Shown here: positions 44,901 to 53,501 of the stretch, piece by piece
How positions within the stretch are numbered: the stretch's first letter is position 1
Layout of the letters: each line of letters starts with the position of its first letter
NCBI RefSeq assembly: GCF_008629675.1
Contig: NZ_VWOX01000001.1
Location: forward strand, 558,001-622,000
Origin: Roseiconus nitratireducens
GTDB lineage: Bacteria; Planctomycetota; Planctomycetia; Pirellulales; Pirellulaceae
DNA: 64,000 nucleotides
Direction of reading: 5' to 3'
Made by a program: the position numbers and the translations under genes
Notes under the pieces: model-generated
Database searches by the model: none
Seen by the model: only the letters and a program-made list of their open reading frames with translations
What the model was told of the DNA's origin: nothing

Positions 44901-46245
44901 GCGGGCTGTAGCGACTGATCCGCGCGGTTCCGGCATCGATCACCGCATGGATTCCCGGGACCGTCAGAGAACTCTCGGCAACGTTGGTGGCGAAGATCAA
45001 GCGTCGTTGCCGGCCGGAGGGATGAAAGATCTTTTGCTGGTCCTTTTGCGGCAAGCGGGCATAAAGCGGCAAAACCTCGACGCGGCCGTCCAGCCCCAAC
45101 CGCTTGAAATGACCTTGCACGCGGTGAGAGACCACGCGGATGTCGCGTTCGGTCGGCAGGAAAATCAGGGTGTCGCCGCCACCGGATTGCGATCCCCGTC
45201 CCAGATTCTCAATCCCCGCAATCACGTGCCGGGCAAGATCAGGATTACGATCCTGTTGGGCGGCCACGTCTTCCCACGGCAAATAGCGAATCTCCACCGG
45301 GTATCCGCGGCCCTCGACATTCAAGATCGGTGCCGGGCCCGTTTCGTCGCCGAAATGTTCGGCAAAGCGCTCTGCGTCAATCGTGGCCGACGTGATGATC
45401 AGTTTCAGATCGGGCCGTTTGTCGCACAGGCCCTTCAGGTAGGCCAGCAAGAAGTCGATATTCAGCGACCGTTCGTGAGCTTCATCGATGATGATGGCGT
45501 CGTACTGATCGAGGAACCGGTTGGATTGCGTTTCCGCCAGCAGGATGCCGTCGGTCATCAGTTTGATCAGCGTGTCGGGGCTGGTCTTGTCGCCGAATCG
45601 AACTTGGTATCCGACCTGGTCGCCCAACGGGCACCGCAGTTCTTCGGCCAGCCGGTCCGCAATGCTTCGCGCGGCCAGCCGCCGTGGCTGCGTGTGGCCA
45701 ATCATGGCTCCGCGCCCCAGCCCCGCCTCCAGGCAAAACTTTGGCAGTTGCGTGCTCTTACCGCTGCCGGTCTCGCCGCACACGACCAACACTTGCCGCG
45801 AGCGGATCAACCCAATGATTTCGTCGCGGTAGGCGGTGATCGGAAGCTCTTCGGGATACTCCAGCACCGGGGTGAACGCTTCGCGACGTTTGCGTTTCGC
45901 GACCGAATCGGCGAGTCGCCGCTGGTAGTCTTCGGCGGACAGCCGGCGTTGGGCGCGCCGCAAGCGATGCTGGTCGACCCGCATCGCGTGATCCAAACTG
46001 ATTTCGTCGTCAGCCAGGACAAGGTCAGAGGCTTTCTTACTTGACGAGCGTTGGGGTTCCTGTGAACGCTGAGGTTTTTGTGAGCCCTGGGGAGCGTCGG
46101 CCGAGTCGGACGGTTGCTCCCCATCCGGTGTTGCCAAAGCGTCAGCATCCGGCGATCGGTTGTCGGTTTCGCCGTCGGTGGGGGCCAGCGGTTGCCGGCG
46201 CGCTGAGGAGTCGTCCAGCCGGGGGCTGGAGGGTTTGAAATTCAT
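41995..46245 (-). CDS. hrpA: ATP-dependent RNA helicase
   Basis: 1416 residues, full length for bacterial HrpA plus a Ser/Gln-rich N-terminal extension of ~80 residues. DEAH-family motifs are present: motif I GETGSGKST (near 154-162), DEAH in IIDEAHERS (near 250), motif III TSATID (near 285), motif V ATNVAESSLTVPG (near 418-430) and motif VI QRAGRCGR (near 466-473). The C-terminal DUF3418 region ends near the terminus (about 820-1410). HrpA resolves stalled ribosomes and processes mRNAs in other bacteria. The gene is monocistronic here. Confidence 0.94.
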   Translation of the reverse strand: MNFKPSSPRLDDSSARRQPLAPTDGETDNRSPDADALATPDGEQPSDSADAPQGSQKPQRSQEPQRSSSKKASDLVLADDEISLDHAMRVDQHRLRRAQRRLSAEDYQRRLADSVAKRKRREAFTPVLEYPEELPITAYRDEIIGLIRSRQVLVVCGETGSGKSTQLPKFCLEAGLGRGAMIGHTQPRRLAARSIADRLAEELRCPLGDQVGYQVRFGDKTSPDTLIKLMTDGILLAETQSNRFLDQYDAIIIDEAHERSLNIDFLLAYLKGLCDKRPDLKLIITSATIDAERFAEHFGDETGPAPILNVEGRGYPVEIRYLPWEDVAAQQDRNPDLARHVIAGIENLGRGSQSGGGDTLIFLPTERDIRVVSHRVQGHFKRLGLDGRVEVLPLYARLPQKDQQKIFHPSGRQRRLIFATNVAESSLTVPGIHAVIDAGTARISRYSPRSKLQRLPIEPVSRASADQRAGRCGRVGPGTCVRLYSAEDYASRDAFTTPEIRRTNLAAVVLQSKILGFGSLESLPLLDMPRPESIREGVQTLIELGAIDAAGKLTEIGQTLGRMPVDPRIGRIILAAEELNVLPEVLPIAAAMEIPDPRQRPQDQQQAADENHAEFQDGESDFLSLLRLWRFYESTRENASRSKLTRVLQRRFLSPTRMREWSDTYRQLREIALSLNSAKGATGRGKSSNLGKIRYAEPGADGIVDQDRYTAIHQALLTGFLSGVATAGDQNTYLGPRNLKLYLWPGSGVFASKPKWIVAAELVETGKQYARTVAKIQPQWIEAVGGHLLKASYSDPHWSTRSNGAFCYQRLSLFGLPVVTRRKVPLGPIDPATARDLLIEQGLVEQHLITNARFVRHNRSLRESIAQLAAKTRRRDMVVDSFDVQQFYQQHLPSDVCDRGRLEKFDRSVTVPEWTQRLKDSADLATWLSDPPEIDGDASHCFMQPADLMSIESPSITAEAFPDQITVGRSELPLRYRFEPGAEDDGITVRIHQTAVPQISDERLGWMVPGLLQPKITAMIKSLPKRIRRNLVPAAEVSQRICDELMPQFGTVPFMPAVCQAMSKHAEMPVTEADFQAEKLDDHLNVLVQVVDDEGTTIASSRSAEPLKRQFASDAGLGETPNAATADADFPSEVTTTFSVETLPREVVRERGGVRVAQYPAWTDQGDGVKVELFPDQQTADAAMQRGLTRLFAIAERKELRRQVRWLPGLEETKIRLATAVGSASVEAALMDLLARIAFVEQDELVRTREAFEQRRSGRAERVSVAVQELAQWLVELGENYQEMRAEVESTSAGHFAATLADVRHQSEWLLGPDFLSNTPWQWLKHYPRYFAAITYRLQKLRSGGAPRDAQASQTVQSLWTRWLDTFPEPQRRSELRAADEFRWMIEELRVSLFAQPLGTSIKISPQRCEKWLAGR

Positions 46246-46814
46246 GCGGGAAGACGGATTCGCAAAGAGACCGACGGTGGAACGGTTGGACGACCTTCAA
46301 CGTGACGGAAACTCAATCGGAGGACAAGCCAACGCCCCTTCCCAACCCGTGACGCGGGACAAAGGCCTGCTCGGCTCTGCCAGAAATGACCAGCGACGAC
46401 GTATTCCGCCACTTCACCCTCCCGCGAGCGGGAGGGTCGGAGGCGAGGCACGAGACTCCGGGGAGGGCAGAACGGGAAGCGAATTTCAACAACGCATGGC
46501 CCAGCAATAACCCTCCCCGCGTCGTCGCGGGGCTCCTCCGCGACCCTCCCACGCGGGAGGGTGAACCAGAGAACGCCGGACATTGACCGCTAGGTGGACC
46601 TCTGCCGAACTGACCCACAAATGCAGAGAAATTGATCCACTAGGCGACACCACTGACGCGATCGGGTTCGCGATTGGAGCGACCGAATGCTGGAAAACTT
46701 GAACTCGAAATCGGAGGCGGCTATTTTGAATTGATCGCTCCACATCCGTGACGGTTTGTCGACGGAGTGCTATCGGCGAGGCTTCCACTGAACTTTCTCT
46801 CGGAGACCGATGCC
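46246..46814. other. 569-bp stretch upstream of hrpA, holding MITE copy B
   Basis: Apart from the element at 46413-46565 I see no gene or RNA. It carries the promoter of hrpA and that of the small membrane protein gene on the other strand. Confidence 0.4.
46413..46565. mobile_element. MITE-like element, copy B (153 bp)
   Basis: Perfect 14-bp terminal inverted repeats: TTCACCCTCCCGCG at the left and CGCGGGAGGGTGAA at the right. GGCGAGGCACGAG (46442-46454) and a 28-bp block from 46509 are identical to copy A (39665-39805). The same orientation is used in both. No coding capacity. Confidence 0.75.
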
Positions 46815-47090
46815 ATGCACTTCTCAATGGGTACGCTTGAACTTCTTCTGGTCCTGATCGCCGGCGCCGCGGCTCTGGTGTTGGCCGCACGCCGTGACAA
46901 GCGGTTCCGATGGGCCTTCGCGGTGTTTGTTTGCGCGGCGATCGCCGCGGCCATGACCCCGCCGGATCTCGCGTCGATGCTCTTGCTGTTCGCCGCGTTT
47001 CTCGGTTGTTTTACCTTCGGCAGCACCTGGAAAAATCCGGCAAGGTCTGCAGAACGTCCGGTGGAAACGCCCTCGTCAAGATCGGCGTGA
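46815..47090 (+). CDS. Small membrane protein with three hydrophobic helices
   Basis: 91 residues from ATG 46815. Hydrophobic segments lie at about 6-24, 33-48 and 52-70, separated by basic residues (AARRDKRFRW) in the positive-inside manner. The tail is polar. I do not recognise a named family. It is convergent with the coiled-coil gene, with only 9 bp between stop codons. The regular membrane pattern makes it a likely real gene. Confidence 0.65.
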   Translation: MHFSMGTLELLLVLIAGAAALVLAARRDKRFRWAFAVFVCAAIAAAMTPPDLASMLLLFAAFLGCFTFGSTWKNPARSAERPVETPSSRSA

Positions 47091-47099
47091 TCGCGACGG

Positions 47100-49316
47100 T
47101 CACGCCGCGTAGCGGACCGTGGTGGCGGCGTGAAGCTGTTCGATCCGGCGGATCAGGGATTCACGTTCGCGGGCATGCGTTGCGATTTGACGCGACAGTT
47201 CACCGCTGAGCCGTTTGACTTCACCGATCGGGTTTTCGAACTCGCTGAGTTCCGCGACGCTTTGCGAAAGTGTTTGGACCTGGGTTTCCAGCACATCGGC
47301 CCGATCGGCTGATTCGTCCGCCTGCCGCATCAAGTCGTCCCGTTGGCGGCAAAGTTCACGAAGCTGGTCTCGTAAAGATTCGATTTCAGATTGCTGAGCG
47401 ATGGATGACTGAAAGTTTCGTTCGCGAAGCGTCAGATTGGTCCGTTCAAGTTCGACGATTCGCTGCTGGTATTCCTGTTCGAGTTCCGAGGGGAGTTGGT
47501 TTTCCGTCGGAGCCGCCGACGCGGATGGGGCCGGTTGGGCGCGCAGGTCGTCGGCCAGTTTTTCCAGCGACGCCAAGCGGGAGTCCTTGCCCGCGACTTG
47601 TTGCTGCAAGTCGGCAACCTGATTCGCATAGCGCGCCCTTTCTTGGCGGCACGCTTCGAGATCTTGCTGCAAGTTTGCCAGACGGCCAGACGATGCTTCT
47701 CGGTCCGCCTTCTGTTGTTCCAGGGCCGTCTCCAGGTAACGCACCCGGTCGGCTTGTTGGTCGACGCATTGGCGGGATTCGACCAGTTGTTCTCGCAGCT
47801 GGTCAATGGCTTCTTGCAGGCGATCGTTTTCGCTTGAGACGGCCGCGGCCGACTGTTGCGCCGTCGCCAGCGAGTGTCTCATCTCCTCCAGTTGTGCGAA
47901 GGCTTGGGCATGTTGCTCGCGTTGGAGCTCGACCTCGGCTTGCTGATTTTCCAGTTGCTCCTGCAGACGTTCGGTTTCGATGGCGAACTCCTGCTCAGCC
48001 TCGCTCAGCCGCAGGGTGGCGTGGGCCTCCGCAGCGCGTGCGGCCGATTGAAACTCACGCAGTTGACGTTCCCGCTGCGTCACGCTGGATTCAGACTCCG
48101 TTAACCGTTGACGGGTTTCGGCCAACTGTTCCTGAAGCAGCTCCCGAGAACCTTCCAGCTCATGCACCTGATTTCGGAGTTGGTCATTCTGTCCGGCCAA
48201 CGTCCCGTGTTCGCAGCGAAGTTGTTCCAGCTGTTTGCACGCATCCTCCGACTGCCGCTGTGTCGCTTCCAGTTCTTGATTTTTTGCGAACAGGGAGGCG
48301 TCATAGTCACGTGCCTGCTGCTTTAGACGCGAAACGGATTCGAGCAAGGACTGTTTCTCTTCCGAAACGATTTCCAGTCGGCACGCCGCGGAATGCAACT
48401 GCGACTCCAGTGAACCGATCCGCCGCAGCGATTCTTGACGTTCTCGATTCGCCTGATCGAGCAAATGTCCGATCTCTTTTTGCAGCTCCTCCGCCAGGCA
48501 TTGCCCCTCGTCCACTCGGTGGTCCAGCTCCGCGCAAATCAACTCGACCGCTTCGTGGTCGGTCTGCAGCATGGAAGCCATCGCGTCCAGCGACTCGACC
48601 TGTTCGTTCAACGATGCGATGGCCTGTTGGGCTTCGGCACGTGTCTGTTCCAATTCCTGGCCAAGTTCTTGCAGGCGGTTGCGATCACCGGTCCGCAGAA
48701 GCTGCTGCCATTCACACAATGCGACGGCGTGGCGATGAGCCTGTTGCCAATGCATCAACGTCCGTCGCTTCTGTTCGGCGGAGTCCTTCAGACGCTGAAG
48801 CTGGGCTTCGGTCTCGGCCAACTGCGATTGATACCGTGTCGACAGGGCCGCGTGTCGCTCCCTCAGCTGCAGTTGTTCAGCGGCCGCGGTGGCCGCGAGG
48901 TTCGAAATCTCCTGCTTCAACTTGCTGAGCTGGTCTTCTTTGTGCTGATCCGATTTGCGCGCATTGTCCAGTTGCGTTCGAACGGAGCGGAGTTCCTGCT
49001 GGTGCCGCTGTTTCGACTGCTCCAGTTGGTGCTCCAGTTCGTTCAGGCGAACCTGTGACGCTTGCAGGTCTCGCGCCCGCTGGGCATGGGCCGCTTCGCT
49101 AGCCGACGACAACTGCTTGGCAAAGACCGCTTTTGCTTCGGCCAGCATCTGTTGCAGTCGGTGCACCTCGAACTGCCAGGCACGGGCGTCGACGGGAGTG
49201 GCCGGGGGGACGCCGGGCGGCAGAGGCGTCCCGGTGGAAGGGGGGGCCTGTGAACGGGGCAGGTAGCCGGGGAACCCTTCAAACACATCGTGATTTCGTC
49301 GCCAGCGTTGATCCAT
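47100..49316 (-). CDS. Long coiled-coil protein, unknown function
   Basis: 738 residues from ATG 49316 (MDQRWRRN); further in-frame starts at 49328 and 49367 exist. The first ~50 residues are Pro-rich. From about residue 55 to 725 the sequence is a nearly continuous coiled coil of Gln-, Glu- and Arg-rich heptads with short breaks. There is no Walker motif, so it is not an SMC ATPase, and no membrane helix or signal peptide. It may be a cytoskeletal or spacer protein. It is monocistronic and convergent with the small membrane protein gene. Confidence 0.75.
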   Translation of the reverse strand: MDQRWRRNHDVFEGFPGYLPRSQAPPSTGTPLPPGVPPATPVDARAWQFEVHRLQQMLAEAKAVFAKQLSSASEAAHAQRARDLQASQVRLNELEHQLEQSKQRHQQELRSVRTQLDNARKSDQHKEDQLSKLKQEISNLAATAAAEQLQLRERHAALSTRYQSQLAETEAQLQRLKDSAEQKRRTLMHWQQAHRHAVALCEWQQLLRTGDRNRLQELGQELEQTRAEAQQAIASLNEQVESLDAMASMLQTDHEAVELICAELDHRVDEGQCLAEELQKEIGHLLDQANRERQESLRRIGSLESQLHSAACRLEIVSEEKQSLLESVSRLKQQARDYDASLFAKNQELEATQRQSEDACKQLEQLRCEHGTLAGQNDQLRNQVHELEGSRELLQEQLAETRQRLTESESSVTQRERQLREFQSAARAAEAHATLRLSEAEQEFAIETERLQEQLENQQAEVELQREQHAQAFAQLEEMRHSLATAQQSAAAVSSENDRLQEAIDQLREQLVESRQCVDQQADRVRYLETALEQQKADREASSGRLANLQQDLEACRQERARYANQVADLQQQVAGKDSRLASLEKLADDLRAQPAPSASAAPTENQLPSELEQEYQQRIVELERTNLTLRERNFQSSIAQQSEIESLRDQLRELCRQRDDLMRQADESADRADVLETQVQTLSQSVAELSEFENPIGEVKRLSGELSRQIATHARERESLIRRIEQLHAATTVRYAA

Positions 49317-49494
49317 CGCTCGAGCCATCGAATGAGAGGGGCCATCGAATGAGAAGGGGTGGGGCAACGTCCCGGCCGCGAGCGAGTCTCACGCGTTGGT
49401 CGGCGGCAGGCCGTCGATGGCAAAATAGGAGGTTTTCCCGTCGCGACGAAAGATCAGTTTCACGGCAAAGTTTCTTGAATCGGCACGGCCGATT

Positions 49495-49520
49495 GGCTCC
49501 GCCGGACACCAGGCGGAGCC
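49495..49520. repeat. 9-bp inverted repeat
   Basis: GGCTCCGCC (49495-49503) and GGCGGAGCC (49512-49520) flank eight bases. It opens a palindrome-rich patch in the ~480-bp gap 49317-49798. Confidence 0.5.
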
Positions 49521-49530
49521 TGTGAGTGCT

Positions 49531-49615
49531 CACTCGTTTCCGGGCTCCCGCCCGGGAACGCGCTTGGAGAGCGTCTCCTCGTTTCACTCGTTCCAAGGCT
49601 CCCGCCCGGGAACGC
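49531..49615. repeat. Two copies of a 31-bp palindromic unit
   Basis: The units 49531-49561 and 49585-49615 share CACTCGTT and GGCTCCCGCCCGGGAACGC. Each forms a hairpin, e.g. TTCCxxGGCTCC... CCGGGAA. Units of this kind (GTTCC...GGGAAC) are recalled as common intergenic repeats in planctomycetes. The rest of the gap 49317-49798 shows no gene. Confidence 0.6.
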
Positions 49616-49798
49616 ACGGATATGCCGGCTCCGCCAGCCGCTCCGGATGAGGTCGGGCGGAGGCTGGAGCGGGGCGATTCTCCGAGGAATTGAACCTCTG
49701 CTACAGACGCCACGGGGCTTGGGGCAATTGCCCACAGCGTGGTAGGATCACGGTCGGTTTTGCCTGCCCGACTCAATTGCCCCCCTTTCGGCCCCGCT

Positions 49799-51991
49799 AT
49801 GTCTGTCGATCTGTATGCCGTTTGTCCGTGCGGAAACGGGAAAAAAATCAAGTTCTGCAAGTGCCGCAATTCTGTCGGCCAGATGGAGCAAGTTCTGAAG
49901 ATGATCGAGGGTGGTCAGGTTGTCCCCGGAATGGACAAGCTGAAGTCCATTCTGGAAGAGCACCCCGATGCCGCCTGGGCGTTGGCGATTCGCGGCCGTT
50001 TGTTGTTGGATCTCCGCGAGTACGAATCCTTGGCGGAGAACGCCGATCGTTTCATCCGGTTGCAGCCGGCGAATCCTCTGGCCCTCACGCAGCGTGCCGC
50101 AGCACGGGTGTTCAGCGGTGACATGCCCGGCGCAACGGAAGCCTTTTTGGAGGCCCTGAACGAAAGCGGCCGTGAGGTCGACTCCTTTCTGATGGATGTC
50201 GCCTTGATTGTGGCGATGGGGTTGGCGCAGAGCGAAATCATTTTGTCGGCGCGGCTGTACGCCATGCTGGCGGCAAGTTCCCAGGGTTACCAGAACGAAG
50301 ATGCGGAAGGGTTTCTGTCCCAGATCGATTCGTCGCCGCAAGTCAATCATCTGCTCAAGAATGTCCCCGAGCTCATGGAGCGCCCCGCCGATGCGGATTG
50401 GGGCGAGCGATTCGACGAAGCGGTCAGCTTGCTGCGGAACAACAAGGTTTTGCTGGCGCAAGACAAGTTCGAATCGTTGCGTCGATCCGCTGCGGGGCAA
50501 CCGGCCGTGTTGTCAGGTCTGTTTCACTGCGCGATTTGGCGCGGCGACTTGGAAAAGCAAACGGAGATCGCGCTGCTGTTGTCCCAGGTCGAATCCATGG
50601 ATCTGGAGCTTCGTTGGCGGTATCGTGCGATCAGCGCCCTGCTCAAGCCGGTCGGTTCGATTGCGGTCGACACACGCACCGTCCGGATCGAGTTTGAAAA
50701 TGCGGAGCAGGCCGAGTTGGCGCTGATTGCCAGCGACCGCACCCAACAGCTCTCGGCGGAGCAGCTTGCCAATTTGCAGATTCCTGAAGGCGAAGTGCGT
50801 CCCCGAAGCGCCTTCTTTGTCAGCGATCGCCCGATGGACGAAAAGTCGGCGGACGCCGATCCGGCCGAAGCTCCGGTATCCCTGACGTTGCTGGCGGTCT
50901 TTGGCAAGCAAACCGATCGAAGTGCTCAAGCGATTGCCTTCGATGTGACGGAGGATCGTGTGGCGGATCTGCAACAACTGCTGACGGACACGATTCCGGA
51001 CGGAACCGTGGTTCTGGACGATCCTCAACCGGTGCCGATGTTCTTTGTGATCGACGAACGTCCCATCCGGCTGACGCAGCCGACGTCGATGGCCCAGCTG
51101 ACCCGATTCAATCGCCAGTTCGCCGCCAGTCATGACGGCAAGCGAGCGTGCCAACTGCCGCTTCCGATGCTGGGGGGCAAGTCGCTGGCCGAGGTGGCCG
51201 ATGACGGATCGGTCCAGTTCGAACGGGCTTCGGTCGTTCGTGCGATCGAGGGTTACGAGCGAATTGTCAGCTTGGACCAGGCGTTGGAAGACGTGTATCA
51301 GATTTCCAAAATCGATCCGATGCCGCCGTTGGAAATGACCAGCGAAACGATGTCGAATCTGTCTCCGGCTGATTTCTTCCGAATCAAGCCCGATGATTTG
51401 GATCCCAAAATGCTGTACATCCTTGCGGCCCGTTCGCGGTCAGCGGGCGCCATGAAGGCTTGCAATCGGTTTGCCTCCAAGCTGGTCGACAAGACCAAGG
51501 ACGCGGAAGCTTCGGACGATTTGGATCCGCGAATGACGATGGAAGCGTTCATGATGTGGATGATGGCGACCCCCGATCCGGAAGAGTCGGTCAAGATCGG
51601 TGACCAAGCCATCGCGTTCGCGAAGTCACGCGAATTGTCCTTTGCTTCGGTATTGCTTGCTAAAGTGGAATTGACCTTGGGGATGGCCGACCAGGAAGGG
51701 TTCCGAAACTCCATCATGGAATTGGAGAAGCACTACGGGAACGACCCCGCCGTCATGGCTCGCGTCCAGCAATTGCTGATGCAGCTGGGCATCATTCGTC
51801 CCGACGGGTCGTTGCGTGCCGCCGGTGGCGGTGCAGCGGGCGGCGGTGCAGCGGCCAGCCCCACCGAGTTCACTCCGGCGGCACCGCCGGAACAGCGAGG
51901 CGGGGGCGTATGGACGCCCGATCAGCCCAATGCCCCGGACGCGTCGGCTGGTCAGGGTGGCGGCAAGCTTTGGGTCCCCGGCATGGACTGA
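49799..51991 (+). CDS. SEC-C motif protein with TPR-like helical body
   Basis: 730 residues from ATG 49799. The N-terminus has a SEC-C-type zinc motif CPCGNGKKIKFCKC (residues 9-22), as in SecA tails, in proteins that bind ribosomes or SecB. Tetratricopeptide-like helices follow (about 28-140 and 215-290), e.g. VPGMDKLKSILEEHPDAAWALAIRGRLL. Residues ~300-480 are more varied. The C-terminal ~55 residues are Gly/Ala/Pro-rich with a short GGGAA repeat. An in-frame start at 49739 adds 20 residues without pattern. A role in translation- or export-linked quality control is plausible but unproven. Confidence 0.8.
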   Translation: MSVDLYAVCPCGNGKKIKFCKCRNSVGQMEQVLKMIEGGQVVPGMDKLKSILEEHPDAAWALAIRGRLLLDLREYESLAENADRFIRLQPANPLALTQRAAARVFSGDMPGATEAFLEALNESGREVDSFLMDVALIVAMGLAQSEIILSARLYAMLAASSQGYQNEDAEGFLSQIDSSPQVNHLLKNVPELMERPADADWGERFDEAVSLLRNNKVLLAQDKFESLRRSAAGQPAVLSGLFHCAIWRGDLEKQTEIALLLSQVESMDLELRWRYRAISALLKPVGSIAVDTRTVRIEFENAEQAELALIASDRTQQLSAEQLANLQIPEGEVRPRSAFFVSDRPMDEKSADADPAEAPVSLTLLAVFGKQTDRSAQAIAFDVTEDRVADLQQLLTDTIPDGTVVLDDPQPVPMFFVIDERPIRLTQPTSMAQLTRFNRQFAASHDGKRACQLPLPMLGGKSLAEVADDGSVQFERASVVRAIEGYERIVSLDQALEDVYQISKIDPMPPLEMTSETMSNLSPADFFRIKPDDLDPKMLYILAARSRSAGAMKACNRFASKLVDKTKDAEASDDLDPRMTMEAFMMWMMATPDPEESVKIGDQAIAFAKSRELSFASVLLAKVELTLGMADQEGFRNSIMELEKHYGNDPAVMARVQQLLMQLGIIRPDGSLRAAGGGAAGGGAAASPTEFTPAAPPEQRGGGVWTPDQPNAPDASAGQGGGKLWVPGMD

Positions 51992-52101
51992 GACGCTGGT
52001 CGGAAGCTGGGAGTCTGGGAGTTGTCGACCGTCGATTCGCAAACGCCGGTCCGAGTCGCGCTCATCGCGGCGGAGGACGTGTGCGGTGAGGACCTGTGCC
52101 C

Positions 52102-53283
52102 ATGAGTTCGTCGGAACCTGCCGATCCCGCGCGGGGGCTTCCCGCTGAGAGCGAAGACGAACGCTGGATGCGAACCGCCCTGGAACTGGCGGCCGGAGGT
52201 CAGGGAAGGGTCGAACCGAATCCGATGGTCGGCTGCGTGATCGTCAAACAGGGCCACGCAATCGGGCAAGGTTTTCACCAGGCCTTCGGCGGTCCCCATG
52301 CCGAGATCGACGCGCTCCGTTCACTCGAATCGATCGCCAATGCGGCGGGCGCCACCGCTTACGTGACGCTGGAGCCTTGTTGCCACCACGGCAAGACCCC
52401 TCCCTGCAGCGAAGCCCTGATTGAAGCCGGATTGGCACGCGTGGTTGTCGCCATGCCCGATCCGTTCCCGAAGGTCGATGGTGGAGGGCTGAGTCGACTC
52501 CGGCAGGCGGGAATCGAGGTCCAGCTGGGTGTGTGCCAACATGAAGCGGAGGCGTTGAACGCGCCCTACCTGAAGCGGTTGCGGACCGGGATGCCGTGGG
52601 TGATCGCCAAGTGGGCCATGACTGCGGACGGCCGCATCGCCACCCGTGACGGTGAAAGTCAGTGGATCACCGGTCCCCAGTCGCGTCATCATGTCCATCG
52701 GTTGCGTGGACGCGTCGACGCGATCATCGCCGGGATGGGGACCGTGATTGCCGACGATCCTCGGCTGGATGCGCGGCTGACGTCTGCCCAGGGGGATCCG
52801 GTGTCGCCGCCGCGCGTTGCAACGCGGGTGGTGATCTGCAACCGTCGGCTGCCACCGTTGCAAAGTCGGCTGATGCAAACCGCTCGCGAGATTCCGACGT
52901 GGCTGTTTCATTCCGACGCCTTGCAGCAGGCCCCGACGCTGGGTCTGGTCGAACTCGGTGCCAAAGTCATTCACGTGTCGGGTGATTCGCTGGGACCGAT
53001 GATCCCCGAGGTGCTGCGGTACCTGGGGGGACACGAGATGACGAACGTGATGATCGAAGGTGGCCCCACGCTGCTGGGCAGTTTTCTCGACACGACCACC
53101 GATCGGTTCTTGATCGACGAGTGTCACGTGTACGTGGGGGCAAAACTGTTTGGCGGTCAAGCCTCGCCGGGCCCCATCGCTGGCCGGGGGATCGGGCCAA
53201 TCACTTCCGCCCCCCAAATGCGCCTGCAGGGCGTCGACCGGTTTGATTCGGACGTGCGGCTGATTTACCGCGTGACCGAGTGA
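52102..53283 (+). CDS. ribD: Bifunctional riboflavin deaminase/reductase
   Basis: 393 residues from ATG 52102 (a GTG at 52096 is two codons upstream). The enzyme deaminates and then reduces the pyrimidine intermediate of riboflavin synthesis. The deaminase domain shows His66 and Glu68 in PHAEID, plus Cys93 and Cys102 in PCCHHGKTPPCSE, the zinc and catalytic residues. The reductase domain (about 165-393) opens with KWAMTADGRIATRDGESQWITGP and has NVMIEGGPTLLGSFL and VGAKLFGG. It is 110 bp after the SEC-C gene and shares no operon with other rib genes. Confidence 0.93.
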   Translation: MSSSEPADPARGLPAESEDERWMRTALELAAGGQGRVEPNPMVGCVIVKQGHAIGQGFHQAFGGPHAEIDALRSLESIANAAGATAYVTLEPCCHHGKTPPCSEALIEAGLARVVVAMPDPFPKVDGGGLSRLRQAGIEVQLGVCQHEAEALNAPYLKRLRTGMPWVIAKWAMTADGRIATRDGESQWITGPQSRHHVHRLRGRVDAIIAGMGTVIADDPRLDARLTSAQGDPVSPPRVATRVVICNRRLPPLQSRLMQTAREIPTWLFHSDALQQAPTLGLVELGAKVIHVSGDSLGPMIPEVLRYLGGHEMTNVMIEGGPTLLGSFLDTTTDRFLIDECHVYVGAKLFGGQASPGPIAGRGIGPITSAPQMRLQGVDRFDSDVRLIYRVTE

Positions 53284-53402
53284 TCGATCAAAAACTCTTG
53301 GGCTTGACCGCCACTAATCCTCGGATTGGGGCGAATGATCCGGCGAAAGTGATTTTTTGTTCAATCTTTGATGAACTCCTCTACGTTCAAAACCGATTAT
53401 TC

Positions 53403-53418
53403 GCTATTGGGTAATAGC
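53403..53418. repeat. Short A/T-rich inverted repeat
   Basis: GCTATT and AATAGC flank GGGT. It sits in the AT-rich region between ribD and the next gene (53284-53501), a possible part of its promoter or a weak terminator of ribD. Confidence 0.3.
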
Positions 53419-53462
53419 CGAAGGCCAATTCACGTTCGAATTTGGCCAAGGCGGGTATGATT

Positions 53463-53486
53463 TTTCACGCGATCACACGCGTGAAA
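53463..53486. promoter_or_regulatory. Perfect 9-bp inverted repeat, operator-like
   Basis: TTTCACGCG and CGCGTGAAA flank six bases (ATCACA), 24 bp in all. It ends 15 bp before the ATG at 53502, at a place where a repressor would block initiation. The surrounding 200 bp is notably A/T-rich compared with neighbours. Confidence 0.4.
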
Positions 53487-53501
53487 GGGATCGGTGAAGC
53501 A

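Noticed and set aside
43426..46044. Two frames of ~400 codons on the + strand opposite hrpA
   Set aside because: hrpA has all DEAH helicase motifs; the opposite frames show only reversed-composition residues.
47270..48928. Open frame of 552 codons on the + strand opposite the coiled-coil gene
   Set aside because: The translation is Arg/Pro/Ser-rich without helix or strand pattern, while the minus strand has continuous heptads.
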